Under the pieces are notes generated by a model that worked only from the letters and a program-made list of their open reading frames with translations, did not search any database and had not been told where the DNA came from. 64,000 bases of DNA from Styela clava (Eukaryota; Chordata; Ascidiacea; Stolidobranchia; Styelidae). Positions 24,540 through 35,540 of the stretch are shown here, in pieces. The stretch spans positions 4,898,001 through 4,962,000 of the forward strand of contig NC_135257.1 of the NCBI RefSeq assembly GCF_964204865.1, read 5' to 3'. The number at the start of each line of letters is the position of its first letter. Positions within the stretch are counted from its first letter, which is position 1. Both the position numbers and the translations under genes were made by a program.

Positions 24540-26437
24540 AAACTACGGAAGCACCAAATTTACTAGGAAATAAAAATCAATAACTTTTAGGTATTTTTTG
24601 AACCCAGCTTTGGGTCGCGACCCATATATATGGAAATACTGTTGAAACATGCGCGTAAAATAAAGAGTACTATTTCAAAATACCCGCTTTTGTTGCAATT
24701 AACAATACAAGCTGCTCATGCAGTCGGCAGTGGTTCAAGTGGATATACACCCGGCGGAAAACAGTCAATTATTTGCTAGCAAGGATTGTTAAGCAGCGGG
24801 ATGATCACGACGATGCAGTGAAAGATAATGCTATCACGAGAACAAGAATGAGAAAATTGCTACATTTTATAGTATATCCCTGGGAAAGAATGTAGTTCAT
24901 TCTTATGTTCCATGCCAATGCTTTTCAAACTACCAAAGACTTTCAACACTTTTGCTTCTTCTCTTCTATAAAAATACATTGTTATTATATATTCTCATTT
25001 CCATCTGTTTGACGTGCTCCCAGATAACCGATCAGTGGCCTCCAAGGAGGCCGTGGTCCCCTTATAGGAAACCCTGTCATAAACTATAAGAGGCTACCGT
25101 GCTTCTCTTGCCTGTTGTCATGCTGTCTCTCGAATTCAGCTACAACAAAAAAATTCACGAAAACGGGTTTTAGATTTTATGATTTCATTATTATTCTCGA
25201 CAATGAATGATATATATACGGTGAATTAATTGTGGTTGTTGGGGATGTTTCAAAAAAAAGGTTGAATGGAAAAATGATTTGACGAAATGTCAAGGTTTGA
25301 GAGTAGTAGAGAAGTGGAAAAAATACTCCAATGTGTTCTTCATTTGGTAACCACGCCACAGAACTTCGATAAATATACGCAGCAATTGCGAGAAGCAGGA
25401 ATGCCAAGATGGGATTTCATCGCATTGCAAACCAATATTAGCGATTCTCAGATATATTCGCGCATTCCCATCTGTACAGCGTGGAAAAGATCATACCTAT
25501 CTACACACTTGAAAAAACTATGTCAGATGAGCGTCATATTATTGAATATCAGTAAAGGAATAGTGCAATGAGAAAAGACATATAAGGCGTAACTTTCAGT
25601 AATATGCATCAAATAATCTTTTGTGGATAATATATATTTAAAAACATTTCGTCACGCCAACCGCAGTCCGCAACTTTTTGTCTCTGGCTGAGCTTAGATA
25701 CCAATTGGCACTCATGTAAACTGGTAAGAGGCTTGCGATGGAGCAGATAATATGAGTATCCATCCCCCAGCTGTAGCTTTATTGCAGATGATACTGATTT
25801 TTTTGTATATATTAAAGATTTCCTGGAATCACCGATTTAAGGATGTCAAGTGATGGATATAAATAAACCATTTGAAAACCAACACGCAGTATTACAAAAC
25901 TTACTTCCAACACGCGGTTTGAATGAATGAAAAGCTGAAACTAGTATTCTTTAAAACAGCATACAAATTCTATGGAATGAAATCATACACAAAAGCTCGT
26001 CAAACACCTATAGCTCAATAAACAAGTGGAATTTGATGCTTGTTCGCAAAAATGTGCGCGTTACTACGTACAACCGAAGCACGCAGGAAAATGTGTGTGA
26101 TGTACTAGTGATTAAAGTGTTTGACTCAACTATGTTGGCATAACAGGTGCACATCTCGGTTTCGCATACGCATACCTTCTATCTCCACAAGGATATATTA
26201 ATTTGGCCAAAGTCAATGCTGCACCTGAAAGGTTCCGGTTCTTCCAAAAGAAAACACGTTACACATCGTTAAATACCAATGGATGGTTTTACACGGCCTT
26301 GTTCGGAGTAAAAGACGAGGTCGAATATTCCAATCCATTTCAACTAATAAAATATTTCCCAAGTCCCTAAGCTTTAAGCAGGAAAACGAAATGCCCGCAG
26401 CAACACAAATGTAGTTTGACCAGCGCAAAAGAAAGTG

Positions 26438-26507
26438 GCAAGATGGCGCACAACCTGAACATTGCATGTGTACCAGGTCAGGATTCAGGTTGTGCGTCAT
26501 CTTGGTA
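26438..26507. mobile_element. Short palindromic hairpin MITE
   Basis: CAAGATGGCGCACAACCTGA pairs with TCAGGTTGTGCGTCATCTTG around a loop containing TGTACCAGGTCAGG. Same family as 24462-24539, about 70 bp. Confidence 0.65.
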
Positions 26508-26901
26508 TGAATACTTGAAATCCATTTAAAAAAAATTGCTCAACATTATATACTCCGCACCCACCTGGGTATCATTATTTATGTCATCTACATTATATCT
26601 AAACAATAAAAAAATTTTATGTCCCAAAACAATGTTAAGGCCCGATTCTGCCGGACTATATCAACGAGTATACAATATATACAGCAATACAGACAATCCT
26701 CAACATCATCAAAAAGTTAGATGCTAATTTTGACATAATGATGCTTAGCTAACCATCATTTTGACATGTTAATTAGAAAGTAGTTGAAAATATTCAGTTT
26801 ATTTGCTAAAAAAATATGACTTTTTGTAACAGAACCGGGTGAAAAATATGACTTTTGTGTTGACACCGACTGACAAATAATTTGAATCCCAGTACTGTCT
26901 G

Positions 26902-27260
26902 TATACACCCCGGGCAATAGTCATGAAACCGATCTTGTATCGGGTATCACTATCATGTATAAAATGCCTTCCACAACTCGCTTTGAAAATTCGATATACA
27001 GGGAAAATAGTGAAAAGTTTTATTCATTGTACGTTTTTTTTATTTCAATCAGTATTTAAACATGGTTACTATAATTTTATTGCGCAGGCAAAATAAAATG
27101 CACACAATTAAACAAATGCACAAAAATCATTACTTGTAACAAATTATTGAAAATTCTGTTTGCTTTTACAAAGTTTTACTAAGCGAGCATAAATTGGACT
27201 GCGTTCCACGACGTCAGGTTACCGCACCAACGATAGGAAACTACTATAAAGTAAAGTACT
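26902..27260 (+). promoter_or_regulatory. Upstream region of FUT8-like copy A
   Basis: The block CGGGCAATAGTCATGAAACC...CTTGTATCGGGTATCAC corresponds to CGGGCAATAGTTATAGAAACC...CTTTCATCGGATATTA at about 36113-36160 upstream of copy B. The regions just before each start codon are also partly alignable (GTTTTA...TAA, CACC/GCC-AACG). Conservation of upstream sequence shows that the duplication included the likely promoter. No core promoter element can be named with confidence. Confidence 0.35.
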
Positions 27261-27931
27261 ATGGGAAAAAAGTGTGCGTGCTTTTCTGTATTGTTGGGAC
27301 TGATATTTTTACAAGTTTTTGTATACCAAGCGATTTTCAGGCAAGATAATATTATTTACTTTTTAACCTCTATACATTAATGCCTAAAACTTTGGTCGGT
27401 CGGGGTGATTGGTGCCTAAAATTTATAGGGCGAATATTGTAGATCGATAGGAGAATAATAAGTAGACCATGTTATAAGGTTTATAACGTTCTATTCCCAG
27501 GAAAAATTATGGAGTTGGACACCATGCGTCAATTCATGACACATATACATTTCAACAAAACAAAACAGTTTCTCAGTCAGCAAATTTGGAGAAAACATCA
27601 AGGAGACTATTATTTGAATACAATAAAACTTGGACGTATATTTTTTCTTCGTGCAAAAACTCGACAAACCGACAAAAATATATACAAGCTCTAGAAGATG
27701 GATATGTGTGAGCTAATTATCATTAAATTCAAGCTTTGTATGTCATATTTCTAGAATTTTGGTCGTTCTCGTTGAATATTCATGATCACTGGCTTCAGTG
27801 TAGTTCAAAACGATAAAAAAAACATTCATTGTAAATAATTTCATCCAATATGCCGCTACCCACTGAGACATTGCTTCTGTTTTTCATGTTTCATGCGTGA
27901 ATAAACAAAAGCATTGGCAGTCCCCAGTATA

Positions 27932-28681
27932 GAGGACTTGCACGGGTCACGTGACTTTGTTTACTGGACGGCAAAAAAAACAAAAACGTCCATTTGGCTC
28001 CTGTCAGTTGCAAGTCGGATTATACGTTTCCGTTTTGTTTAGCTGTTGAAAATGGTTATTTGTATTGTTCCGTTGGCTGTGCGTATAGTATAGATAGGGT
28101 TACTGCCATCAGTGTCTAAGCGAGCGTATTCCTAGATGGCGAATTCAATTAAATTCTGGTTATTTTTTGCATGAGCACTGGCGTTAAACTTTAGTTATCT
28201 ATTCAACTTTTCACACTTACTAATAGATTACCTGCTAACTAGGGAAACAATACCTTATGGCAATTGATGATTAATTCCTTACACAAGTCAAGTCTGCAAG
28301 TAGGCCTACGCCTACCAATAACAGTAGTTTGTCATCTGCTTTCCATTAAAATGAGGAAGCTTATGAATATTCAAAGAAATTGATAACGGCACATTATCAC
28401 TCACCATCAACGAGGTGCTGTCCGCAAACAGTGAAGCACAAGCGAGATGACTTCCACATTGCGCGACGTTCCGGATCTTTTGAAAACAGTGGAATATGAG
28501 TGAAGATCCATTTCGTTGTCTATACTATACGTACAGCCAACGGAACAATACGAAATAACCATTTTCAACAGCCAAACAAAACGGAAAGGTAAAATCCGAC
28601 TTGCAACTGACAGGAGCCAAATGGACGTTTTTGTTTTTTTGCCGTCCAGTAAACATAGTCACGTGACCCGTGCAAGTCCTC
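27932..28681. mobile_element. 750-bp element with ~165-bp inverted repeats, FUT8-like A intron 2
   Basis: The left end GAGGACTTGCACGGGTCACG is the inverse of the right end CGTGACCCGTGCAAGTCCTC, and complementarity extends for about 165 bp (through ACGTCCATTTGGCTCCTGTC and ATACTATAC/GTATAGTAT). TATA flanks both ends, so the target duplication may be TA or TATA. No transposase. The right end lies 40 bp before exon 3 of copy A. Superfamily uncertain; a TA duplication would suggest Tc1/mariner-type. Confidence 0.75.
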
Positions 28682-28801
28682 TATATCCAAAACGAGATAA
28701 TATCTTATAATCAAAATTCAGAATTCTGCTCTCTCGAGTGGAAGAAGTCCTTATGTCGGCGTCAAACGTTAAAAACAACAGTACTGAATTTGCAGCAGAG
28801 G

Positions 28802-29176
28802 TAGGGCTGGGCATTTTCGAATACCTTGTGATTTCAGAATCGAATCGAATAATATTTTTCGAATCGAATCGAATCTCGAATACTTGAAAATATATAATTG
28901 TAAGCGATTTTATTATAGTAATTGGTCCTCTCAACACATGAATTACCGAAGACATATAATAAATCACCCAGATAGATTACTGAGCGCTCACACAGAATAA
29001 CAAACACGTTTTATCAATAATTCACTACAGAAAATAGTCATATGTTAGAATTTCGTCCACCTCGACCATTAGCGGAAAGATAAAAACAAGATGGCGGCGA
29101 TTCGAAATTTAGCTCTGAACCGATTCGAATAATTTACGATTCGATTCGAATATTCGATTCGAAATGCCCAGCCCTA
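28802..29176. mobile_element. hAT-type MITE 1 at exon-3 donor
   Basis: The element is 375 bp, with ends TAGGGCTGGGCATTT and AAATGCCCAGCCCTA. Sub-terminal TTCGAATCGAATCG repeats occur on both sides. It is flanked by the 8-bp direct repeat AGCAGAGG at 28794-28801 and 29177-29184. The insertion falls exactly at the exon-3 donor of FUT8-like copy A: the first target copy plus the element's own TAGGG gives GAG|GTAGGG. Confidence 0.88.
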
Positions 29177-29184
29177 AGCAGAGG

Positions 29185-29689
29185 TAGGGTTACCATATTT
29201 TTGTGGCTTCAAAGCGGGACGCCTCCGGAGACAACGACCCCGTAACTGTTATTTTGTAACTTTACAGTTTCCAATTCTACTACATAGGCCTACATTTGAA
29301 GCCATACCGGTTGTCTTCATTGACCATATTGTCATCGAGAGTTCATTCGCATATTCTCTGTCCAAATATCGGGTTCAGTTCGAAACATATAAGGGAATTG
29401 ACGTTAACGAATTACAAATAATCCGTACGGATAATTCAAATTTTCACTAATTTGTATTGGTTTTACATGCGATACGTTAGCTAACAATGTAACCGGAAAA
29501 CAAAGCATTCGCCTTCAGTAAGTAGGCGAGCGTTGCGCTACACAGAAACAACAGTAACGAATACACGTACGTCTATTAAGCTGAATGGCTGAACGCCAAA
29601 GCGGGACATTTGGCTGACTTGTCGGGACGGCGGGACAAGACGCTAAAAGTGGGACTGTCCCGCCTAAAGCGGGACGTATGGTAAGCCTA
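29185..29689. mobile_element. hAT-type MITE 2 in the same target
   Basis: The element is 505 bp, with ends TAGGGTTACCATA and TATGGTAAGCCTA and sub-terminal AAAGCGGGACG words on both sides. It is flanked by AGCAGAGG at 29177-29184 and 29690-29697. It is a different family from MITE 1 but used the same 8-bp target, so three copies of AGCAGAGG now exist. The last is followed by TAAGT, which restores GAG|GTAAGT, presumably the ancestral donor. Confidence 0.86.
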
Positions 29690-31789
29690 AGCAGAGGTAA
29701 GTTAGAAAATCCTTTCATTCAGTTACAAATGTTGTTATTTTCGTTCCCGCATAATATTTTCACTACCTACAGAATTTCATCACTTTCTGGAATCTGTTTT
29801 CGGACATGAAACATTTATGGATGCAAACCATGTCTGTATTTCGGGAGATCGGATTAGTGGAAACCGAACTGAAAATAATCGGTAACAAATTTTGGTATGT
29901 ACAAAATATACATTTTTCATGATTACAATAATTCCCTCTGCAAATGTTTGAAACATTGTACGTAAATTTCACATTGTGATTAATTTATTAAGGGTATTCT
30001 AAAAATACTATTGTAATGCAGCTTTACCGTTCGGCAAGACCAATCCAAACAATTCGTTTTGGATTTACAACAAATCAATGAATAGCGTTCATTTTTTTCC
30101 TAATTTAGAAATATTTTGTTTGCAAGGTTTCTTCTTGGTATGATAAAAAACTTAATAAAAGTATCTGAAATAGAAAGGAAGAGAATACTGGATGATCTTT
30201 CCTCAAAAGTGATGATGAAAATCCAACAACTTCAGGTAGTTTCAGAAGATTGTGTGTGTGGGTAACCTACACTAAAAGAAAGTATATTCACGTTTATTAT
30301 TTCTTAATTTGTAGATTTTTAAAAAGCGCTGTAAACAGCGATGTTAAACTTTAGTATGGAGGGGTTATATTTAGCAATTGGCCTTGTGCAATCATTTAAA
30401 ATCCTTAGAGCCTAGAATCTATTATAATATAGATAACACCAAACTGTGGCAAAAAAATCAAGATAACAAAATAATCCAGGCATCTGGTTACAGAAATAAC
30501 AATGGCCAGTAGGATACTCTTTTACTAGCAAATTTGAATTTATCATACTATACAGTTTCTGATGAACATGTAATGTAGGAATAATTTACACGCGAGAGCT
30601 TTATTTTCTTTTTTGTTCGTTGGACATTTAATGAAATTTTAGTCATAGTTAAATATTTCGGGGCTGCTGACAATATTACCTAAAATAATTGAATAATATT
30701 TTGTTATTAATAATAAATTTATCTTTAGTCTCTATGTTCCAAAATGCACTTACGGTACTTAATATGAAAATAATCGCTGATGGCTGGCTATTCAATAATT
30801 GGTTCTCATGGTCAAAACACAACAAATTTTATGGTAAATCCTTTACCTTCAGATGTATTGTCCGCGTGGAATACGGACGTCTGCTTTACACAAATAGGAA
30901 AAATTGGTACTTGCAGAGAGAGGAAATAATCTCATATCTCAATAATATTACTGATAGTAACAATGAGTCTTTTTTAGAATCCCAGGGACTGCATGGACAC
31001 TCAGCTACTGATTTGTAAAATAAATACCGAAATAAGCTGTGGATTTGGCTGTGAGACTCACTCACTCATCGGCTGCATTATGAGGACTCTTAGGAGTCAA
31101 CGGACCCTAATTTATATTAGTAAAGGATGGAAATATGCTAAACATGGTCGAGAATATGCATTTGTTCCGTTGAACAACTGCTCGACACGGTCATCTACTG
31201 AATCATATGATACCGCAGAAGGTTAGTCTTTTATTTTCTCTTAATATATGGAATTTACTCGAAATTTCCTAGACCCACATTTATTATTGCATGAAAACTT
31301 ACTTTAGCATGTTCATTTTGATCGGCAATATCTAGCCGAATAACTATACTAAATTATCCACTGACATTTTATACTTATGTTCGGATCAGGCAAAATATTT
31401 AATTTCTATTATGCTGCTTAAATAGTTCAACTGATGTACATGTGATTGCTGTCGTAGATACTGGAAATGCAACAATCATCAAAACAGACTCAAACGCATT
31501 TCAATAATGGATTTGTTGGTCTATTCCACGTCAGTTAGCACCTACTTTGCAAAAATACCATGCAGAACCATTTCTTTGGTGGATCGGGCAATTGATAAAA
31601 TATGCAATGAAACTTCACCCATGGATGGAAGAAGAGTTTAACAACATCATAACGTGTATAGAATTCACAGGCCCTGTTGTTGGGTATGTCTTAGTTGAGT
31701 CAGATAATCGTAGTGAATATCCTGAATGCGCTTTATTAGTCTGATTCGTGTTCAACTACATTAACAGTCAATGACAGGGCTAAACGAAC

Positions 31790-32012
31790 GGTTCCGTTAC
31801 ATTTGCATCCACGTACATGTGCACCCGTAATTTGAACTCGCGACAATTGCACCTGCATACTATTGCACCTATGGAAAAAAAAATTTTACGGATATTTGAA
31901 CCCATACTAACCCTAACCCATGGATTTTAGCACTCGCATATAGATTGAACCCGCGGATATACCGGTGCAAATTTATGGGTTCAAATGTACGTGGGTGCAA
32001 ATGCACGGCCAC
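31790..32012. mobile_element. Small foldback MITE, FUT8-like A intron 7
   Basis: The left end GGTTCCGTTACATTTGCATC and the right end TGCAAATGCACGGCCAC are imperfect inverted repeats built from (A)TTTG-A/C-ACCCACGTAC units. It shares its middle (TACTATTGCACCTAT, TTTTACGGATATTTGAACCC, AACCCATGG) with 43362-43543. The flanks CTAAACGAAC and CCAATCGAAC are a plausible decayed 9-10-bp duplication. No ORF. Confidence 0.6.
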
Positions 32013-32435
32013 CAATCGAACACATCCCCTTAATTAAAATTATTTGAGACTGGCGAGATCACATCGTCGCTTATTTAGGTCTGCGGCCAGATAACATGAT
32101 AGATAATTATTTGGGAGTGCTCAAATTCATTTAGTGTAATGTGGTCATTGGTTAAAATACGCAAATGACAGCTGAGTAGGCCTACGCACATATAAAGTAT
32201 CAAAGTTATATTAAAACTGAAAAATTTTACAGGATACAAATTCGTAGGGGAGATAAGTTAAAAGATTCGGGAGGGTTTCATGAGATTGATGAATACATGT
32301 TCTATGCTGATCAATATTTCAACAATTTATAGAAAACCAACAAACATATTCAACCAAAAGTATTCCTAGCTACAGAAGATGAATACGCTTTGCCAGAATT
32401 GACAATGAGGTGAGTGAAGCGCTCTGGATAATCAG

Positions 32436-32870
32436 GAGCGTGCCAAACTTTTCTGCTGCCCGGGGCGAGTTTCTAATAATGATGCCCCTTATCGCTAACT
32501 TCAAAAGTAATTCGGGGGATAAACAGATTATAGATATACATGAGAATAAATAAATTAGAGGTCAAGTAAGATAGAAACGTTTGTTTTATTAAATAAATAA
32601 TCAAACGAAGCAACAAATTCATATGCATAAGATCGAACTCATTTATTAAAAAAAGCAAGTCACTTATTTCTGCGTCTAATCGCTACTTTGCCAGCAACAA
32701 ATGTCTGAACAACAGCCTCACCTCGCTCGTCAGGAATTTCTTTTTGATGCTAATCAAAGATAAACTTGACAAGCGCTAATTTGACATCGAAGACCTCAAA
32801 TATGTTTTTATCTGTCTCAACTTTGAGAAAGATCGTTCACAACTAGCAATTGAGTACCCGATTTTGAGTA
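32436..32870 (-). pseudogene. hAT transposase C-terminal fragment, FUT8-like A intron 8
   Basis: In one minus-strand frame the stretch around 32770-32865 encodes IASCERSFSKLRQIKTYLRS followed by SMSN, a stop, then RLSSLSLISI. This is the hAT dimerisation-region signature (S-x-ERSFS-x-L-x-x-IK...LRS-x-M...RL). The rest, down to about 32436 where CCAAACTTTTCTGCTGCCC marks a probable end, is too degraded to read. A dead transposon remnant. Confidence 0.6.
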
Positions 32871-32937
32871 ATAAACAATATGCAATGCACAAAGTTGGAA
32901 TGACATGCCAAGCTCAACTAATGAAGCAAGAAAATGT

Positions 32938-34110
32938 AGGACATTTGCACCTGCGGACATTTGCACCCGCGGAAATTTGCACCCATGGACATTTGCACCC
33001 ACGAACATTTGCACCCACGGACATTTGCACCCACGAACATTTGCACCCACGGACATTTGCCGCCTTGTACATTTGGACCCACGCACATTTGCACCTTGGA
33101 CATTTGCATCCGCGGATATTTGCACCCACGTATGTTTGCACCCACAGACATTTGCACCCGCACCTATATGCCTATGACATTTTCACGCATATGCATTCGC
33201 CTCATGAACGAATAATCGTGTTTCAGACAAACTTTAATTACCAACTATAAATATATATATGCGAAATGAAAACGGATTGCAAATTTTAGGTACCAAATTT
33301 TAAGTTTGTGTTGGGGGTCGCTACGTTTTTACTGTCTTTGCGAGTTATAATCCTATCCCACTTTTGTTGATCTTTTTCTTTTCGATGAAATAATGCAAAT
33401 ATATGTCGAATTGTACGGTGGTTAGAAGGCGATGGCGAAGAAAACAGCTGGTCGTATATAAATTAATCAAGTCAGTGTTGTACCAATTGTACAAGACAAG
33501 AGAGGGGAGCCTCGAGAGAGAAGAATAGATAAGAGAAAAACAGAGAGCGAGAAACGACCTAGAGTTGACCAAGAAAGCAGGATTTATATGGAACAAGTTG
33601 TTACGGCACTTCCCTTCTCTTTTTGTAATATTGTGTCATAATGGTGTGTATAACGATGCGCGTTTTTCCTCATCAGAGGAAATAATGGATGAAAATCCAA
33701 ATTTTTCGCGTTCGGGGTTTGCAGTGAGTTCGTCTTCATTTCAAAATATAACAGTGGGATCTCCTTATCTCGGCACAAATGGCAATAGAACCTCTTTTAC
33801 TTCAAAAACTGGTATCAATGAGTGTAAATGTTTACGGGTGCAAAATTCCATGGGTGCAAGTGTCCATGGGTGCAAATGTGCGCGGGTGCAATTGTACGTG
33901 GGTACAAATGTACGCGGGTGCAAGAGTACGTGGGTGCAAATGTATGTGGGTGCAAATGTACGCGGGTGCAAAGATACGTGGGTGCAAATGTGCGAGGGTG
34001 CAAATGTACATAGATGCAAATGTCTGTGGGCTGAAATGTCTGTGGATGCATATGTACGCGGGTGCAAATATCCATGGGTGCAAATGTTCATGGGTGCAAA
34101 TGTCCATTGG
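32938..34110. repeat. Minisatellite foldback (~18-bp unit) in FUT8-like A intron 8
   Basis: Two arrays of the same ~18-bp unit face each other: GACATTTGCACCCACG repeats from about 32938 to 33172 (about 13 units), and the reverse-complement form, GGGTGCAAATGTACGC-like, from about 33832 to 34107 (about 15 units). They are separated by ~650 bp of non-repeat DNA. The right array ends about 15 bp before the exon-9 acceptor at 34123. The unit matches the terminal motif of the small foldback MITEs at 31790 and 43362, so this looks like a family member whose arms expanded. The long ORFs here (ICTHGHLHPRTFAP and similar) are translation artefacts of the repeat. Confidence 0.85.
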
Positions 34111-34980
34111 CTATTTGTTTAAGATATCCCGACTATAAGTTCCTTGTCAGCAATCAAGTTGCGGAAAAAGTAAAAAAGAATATGCGTTATGGTGAAAGTG
34201 GACTAGAAGGAATAATATTTGACATATTATTGCTGTCAAGATGTGATTATATTGTTTGTACCTTATCTTCAAATGTAAGTAAGACGGAGTATGTTCATCT
34301 CAACCACTATCAAAATTAACGAGTTAGATAAAATAGTTGATGTTGAAAATTTGAAAAATAAATAACAGAAATAGAAAATGAGATAATTCCACCAACATTA
34401 TTTTGTGTATATTTCTAGGTGTGTCGCGCTGCCTAGGAGGTAATGTCAGCAAATCGAGTCGACGCGGCGACTCAAATTCAGTCATTAGATACCGGGCATC
34501 GACTGAAGAACAATCTTTACGCTTCATGGAGAGCTACAGCTGACCATCACTCTATTAAATCCGAAGAACTTGAGTTGCAAAAAGATGACACGGTGAAAGT
34601 GTCGATGTTTTATCGTGATTCGTTAAACGATGGATATGTATTGGCACGTAACCAGGCTAGGGGGAAAGGGAAAATCCCAGCCTATAAGGCCCGTGAAGAA
34701 CTAACTCTTTTAGATTTCTCTATATTTGAGCAGTAAACGTTATTAAAGCAACCATCTCTTCGTTCTATTGCTAATTAGCAGCTTCTGTCTGAATTGGATG
34801 AAATTTTAAGGGTCCCTTTTCATGGAAACACCGAAGCCTTGAAAGATATATACCTTTTGGTTATATTACAAAACGAAAATTTTCACCTAGTTTTACAAAA
34901 ATGTTTATTTTCAATAGACAACGTTAGCAGAGTATTGATAGTATCAATTTTATCTATCTAAAATTGGCGCTCCGGAAGTA

Positions 34981-35053
34981 TGTGTGCAAAGATGACGTAC
35001 AACCTGAATCCTAACCTGGTACGCATACTATTGTCAGGTTGTGCGCCATATTG
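34981..35053. mobile_element. Short palindromic hairpin MITE
   Basis: CAAAGATGACGTACAACCTGA pairs imperfectly with TCAGGTTGTGCGCCATATTG around a loop containing CCTAACCTGGTACGC. Same family as 24462-24539 and 26438-26507. Confidence 0.6.
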
Positions 35054-35321
35054 TAAAATTGTAGTTGCCAAGTTTGACTGTAGCAGCCGGAGGCGGCAAA
35101 ACGCGAGTTTCTAAGAGAACTGATGTTCTAAAAATTGCTATGTGTGATACAGAATGTTTTTAGAAATTGAAACAGAATATGTCAGGATTTGCCAGGAACA
35201 AGGGCTTCATATAGATTATGGAATTTGCGCACCTGTTATTCGTCGTTTTTTACACATTCCAAAAGGAGGGGGGGGGGGGGAGGTTATATAAAGCATAGTA
35301 CACGTATTAAATGAGTAGGCT

Positions 35322-35540
35322 ACAATAAAACTTGGAGATATATTATCTCATTGTGCAAAATTTTAAAGCTGACATTAAATATAGACAAGCTCTGTTCTAG
35401 ATTCTAGAAGATCGATATCTGTGAGTGATCAAATATCTAAAATAAAATTGAAAATTTAAGAACTTTGCATGTCGGGTATAGTTACATATTTCTGGAACTC
35501 TGGCGTTCAAGGTGAACATTTATGGCAACAATTTTGCACT
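35322..35540 (+). pseudogene. Exon-2 relic of a third FUT8-like copy
   Basis: The stretch TACAATAAAACTTGGAGATA...TTATCTCATTGTGC...GCTGACATTAAATATAGACAAGCTCT matches the second half of exon 2 of copy B (36930-37019). The match continues into intron 2 with AAAATTTAAGAACTTTGCAT and GTTACATATTTCTGGAACTC, ending at about 35540. No other exons of this copy were found, and the stretch carries an inserted TTCTAGATTCTAG-type duplication. It lies between copies A and B, so the cluster once held at least three units or a failed duplication. Confidence 0.75.

Larger units (their letters stand above)
24077..26901. mobile_element. Probable hAT-like element upstream of FUT8-like copy A
   Basis: The left end is CAGTGGTGAGATTCA with ACCGGTTCTATAGAACCG close by. 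The right end is TTTGAATCCCAGTACTGTCTG with ACAGAACCGGGTG nearby. Flanks are TATACACT (24069-24076) and TATACACC (26902-26909), seven of eight bases identical. The CAGTGGTGRGATTC terminus and 8-bp duplication fit hAT elements. The interior (about 2.8 kb) has no recognisable transposase but contains two hairpin-family elements (24462-24539 and 26438-26507). The right end abuts sequence conserved upstream of both FUT8-like copies. The boundary assignment is tentative because the terminal repeats differ by a 4-bp gap. Confidence 0.5.
27261..34736 (+). pseudogene. FUT8-like alpha-1,6-fucosyltransferase, copy A, decayed
   Basis: Ten exons align with copy B: 27261-27340, 27501-27707, 28722-28800, 29773-29894, 30127-30235, 30978-31221, 31458-31683, 32233-32409, 34124-34274, 34419-34736. 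Phases match copy B throughout. Exon 1 encodes a short cytoplasmic start and a membrane anchor (CFSVLLGLIFLQVFVYQ), as in Golgi type II transferases. Later exons match FUT8: NPRDCMDTQLLICKI, SCGFGCETH, LRSQRTLIYIS, EPFLWWIGQLIKYAM, IQIRRGDKL and a C-terminal SH3 domain. Three in-frame stops break it: TAA 31505-31507 (exon 7, where copy B has Glu), TAG 32330-32332 (exon 8, where B has Lys) and TAG 34434-34436 (exon 10, where B has Tyr). The exon-1 donor is GC (CAG|GCAAGA) where B has GT. Exon 10 has lost one codon relative to B. Introns 2, 3 and 8 are filled with transposons. I infer a pseudogene; RNA from it is still possible. Confidence 0.88.

Noticed and set aside
25177..25571. Opposing ORFs of 76 and 94 codons
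   Set aside because: They overlap each other inside a probable hAT-like element; neither shows a domain, so no gene was called.
33565..34122. 185-codon ORF in intron 8 of FUT8-like copy A
   Set aside because: The second half is minisatellite translation; the first half has no recognisable motif and no homologous exon in copy B.
32817..34138. Eight or more long ORFs on both strands with repeating CTHGHLHPRTFAP or GCKCPWVQM motifs
   Set aside because: All are translations of the 18-bp minisatellite in different frames. A repeat unit divisible by three keeps every frame open, so open length means nothing here.
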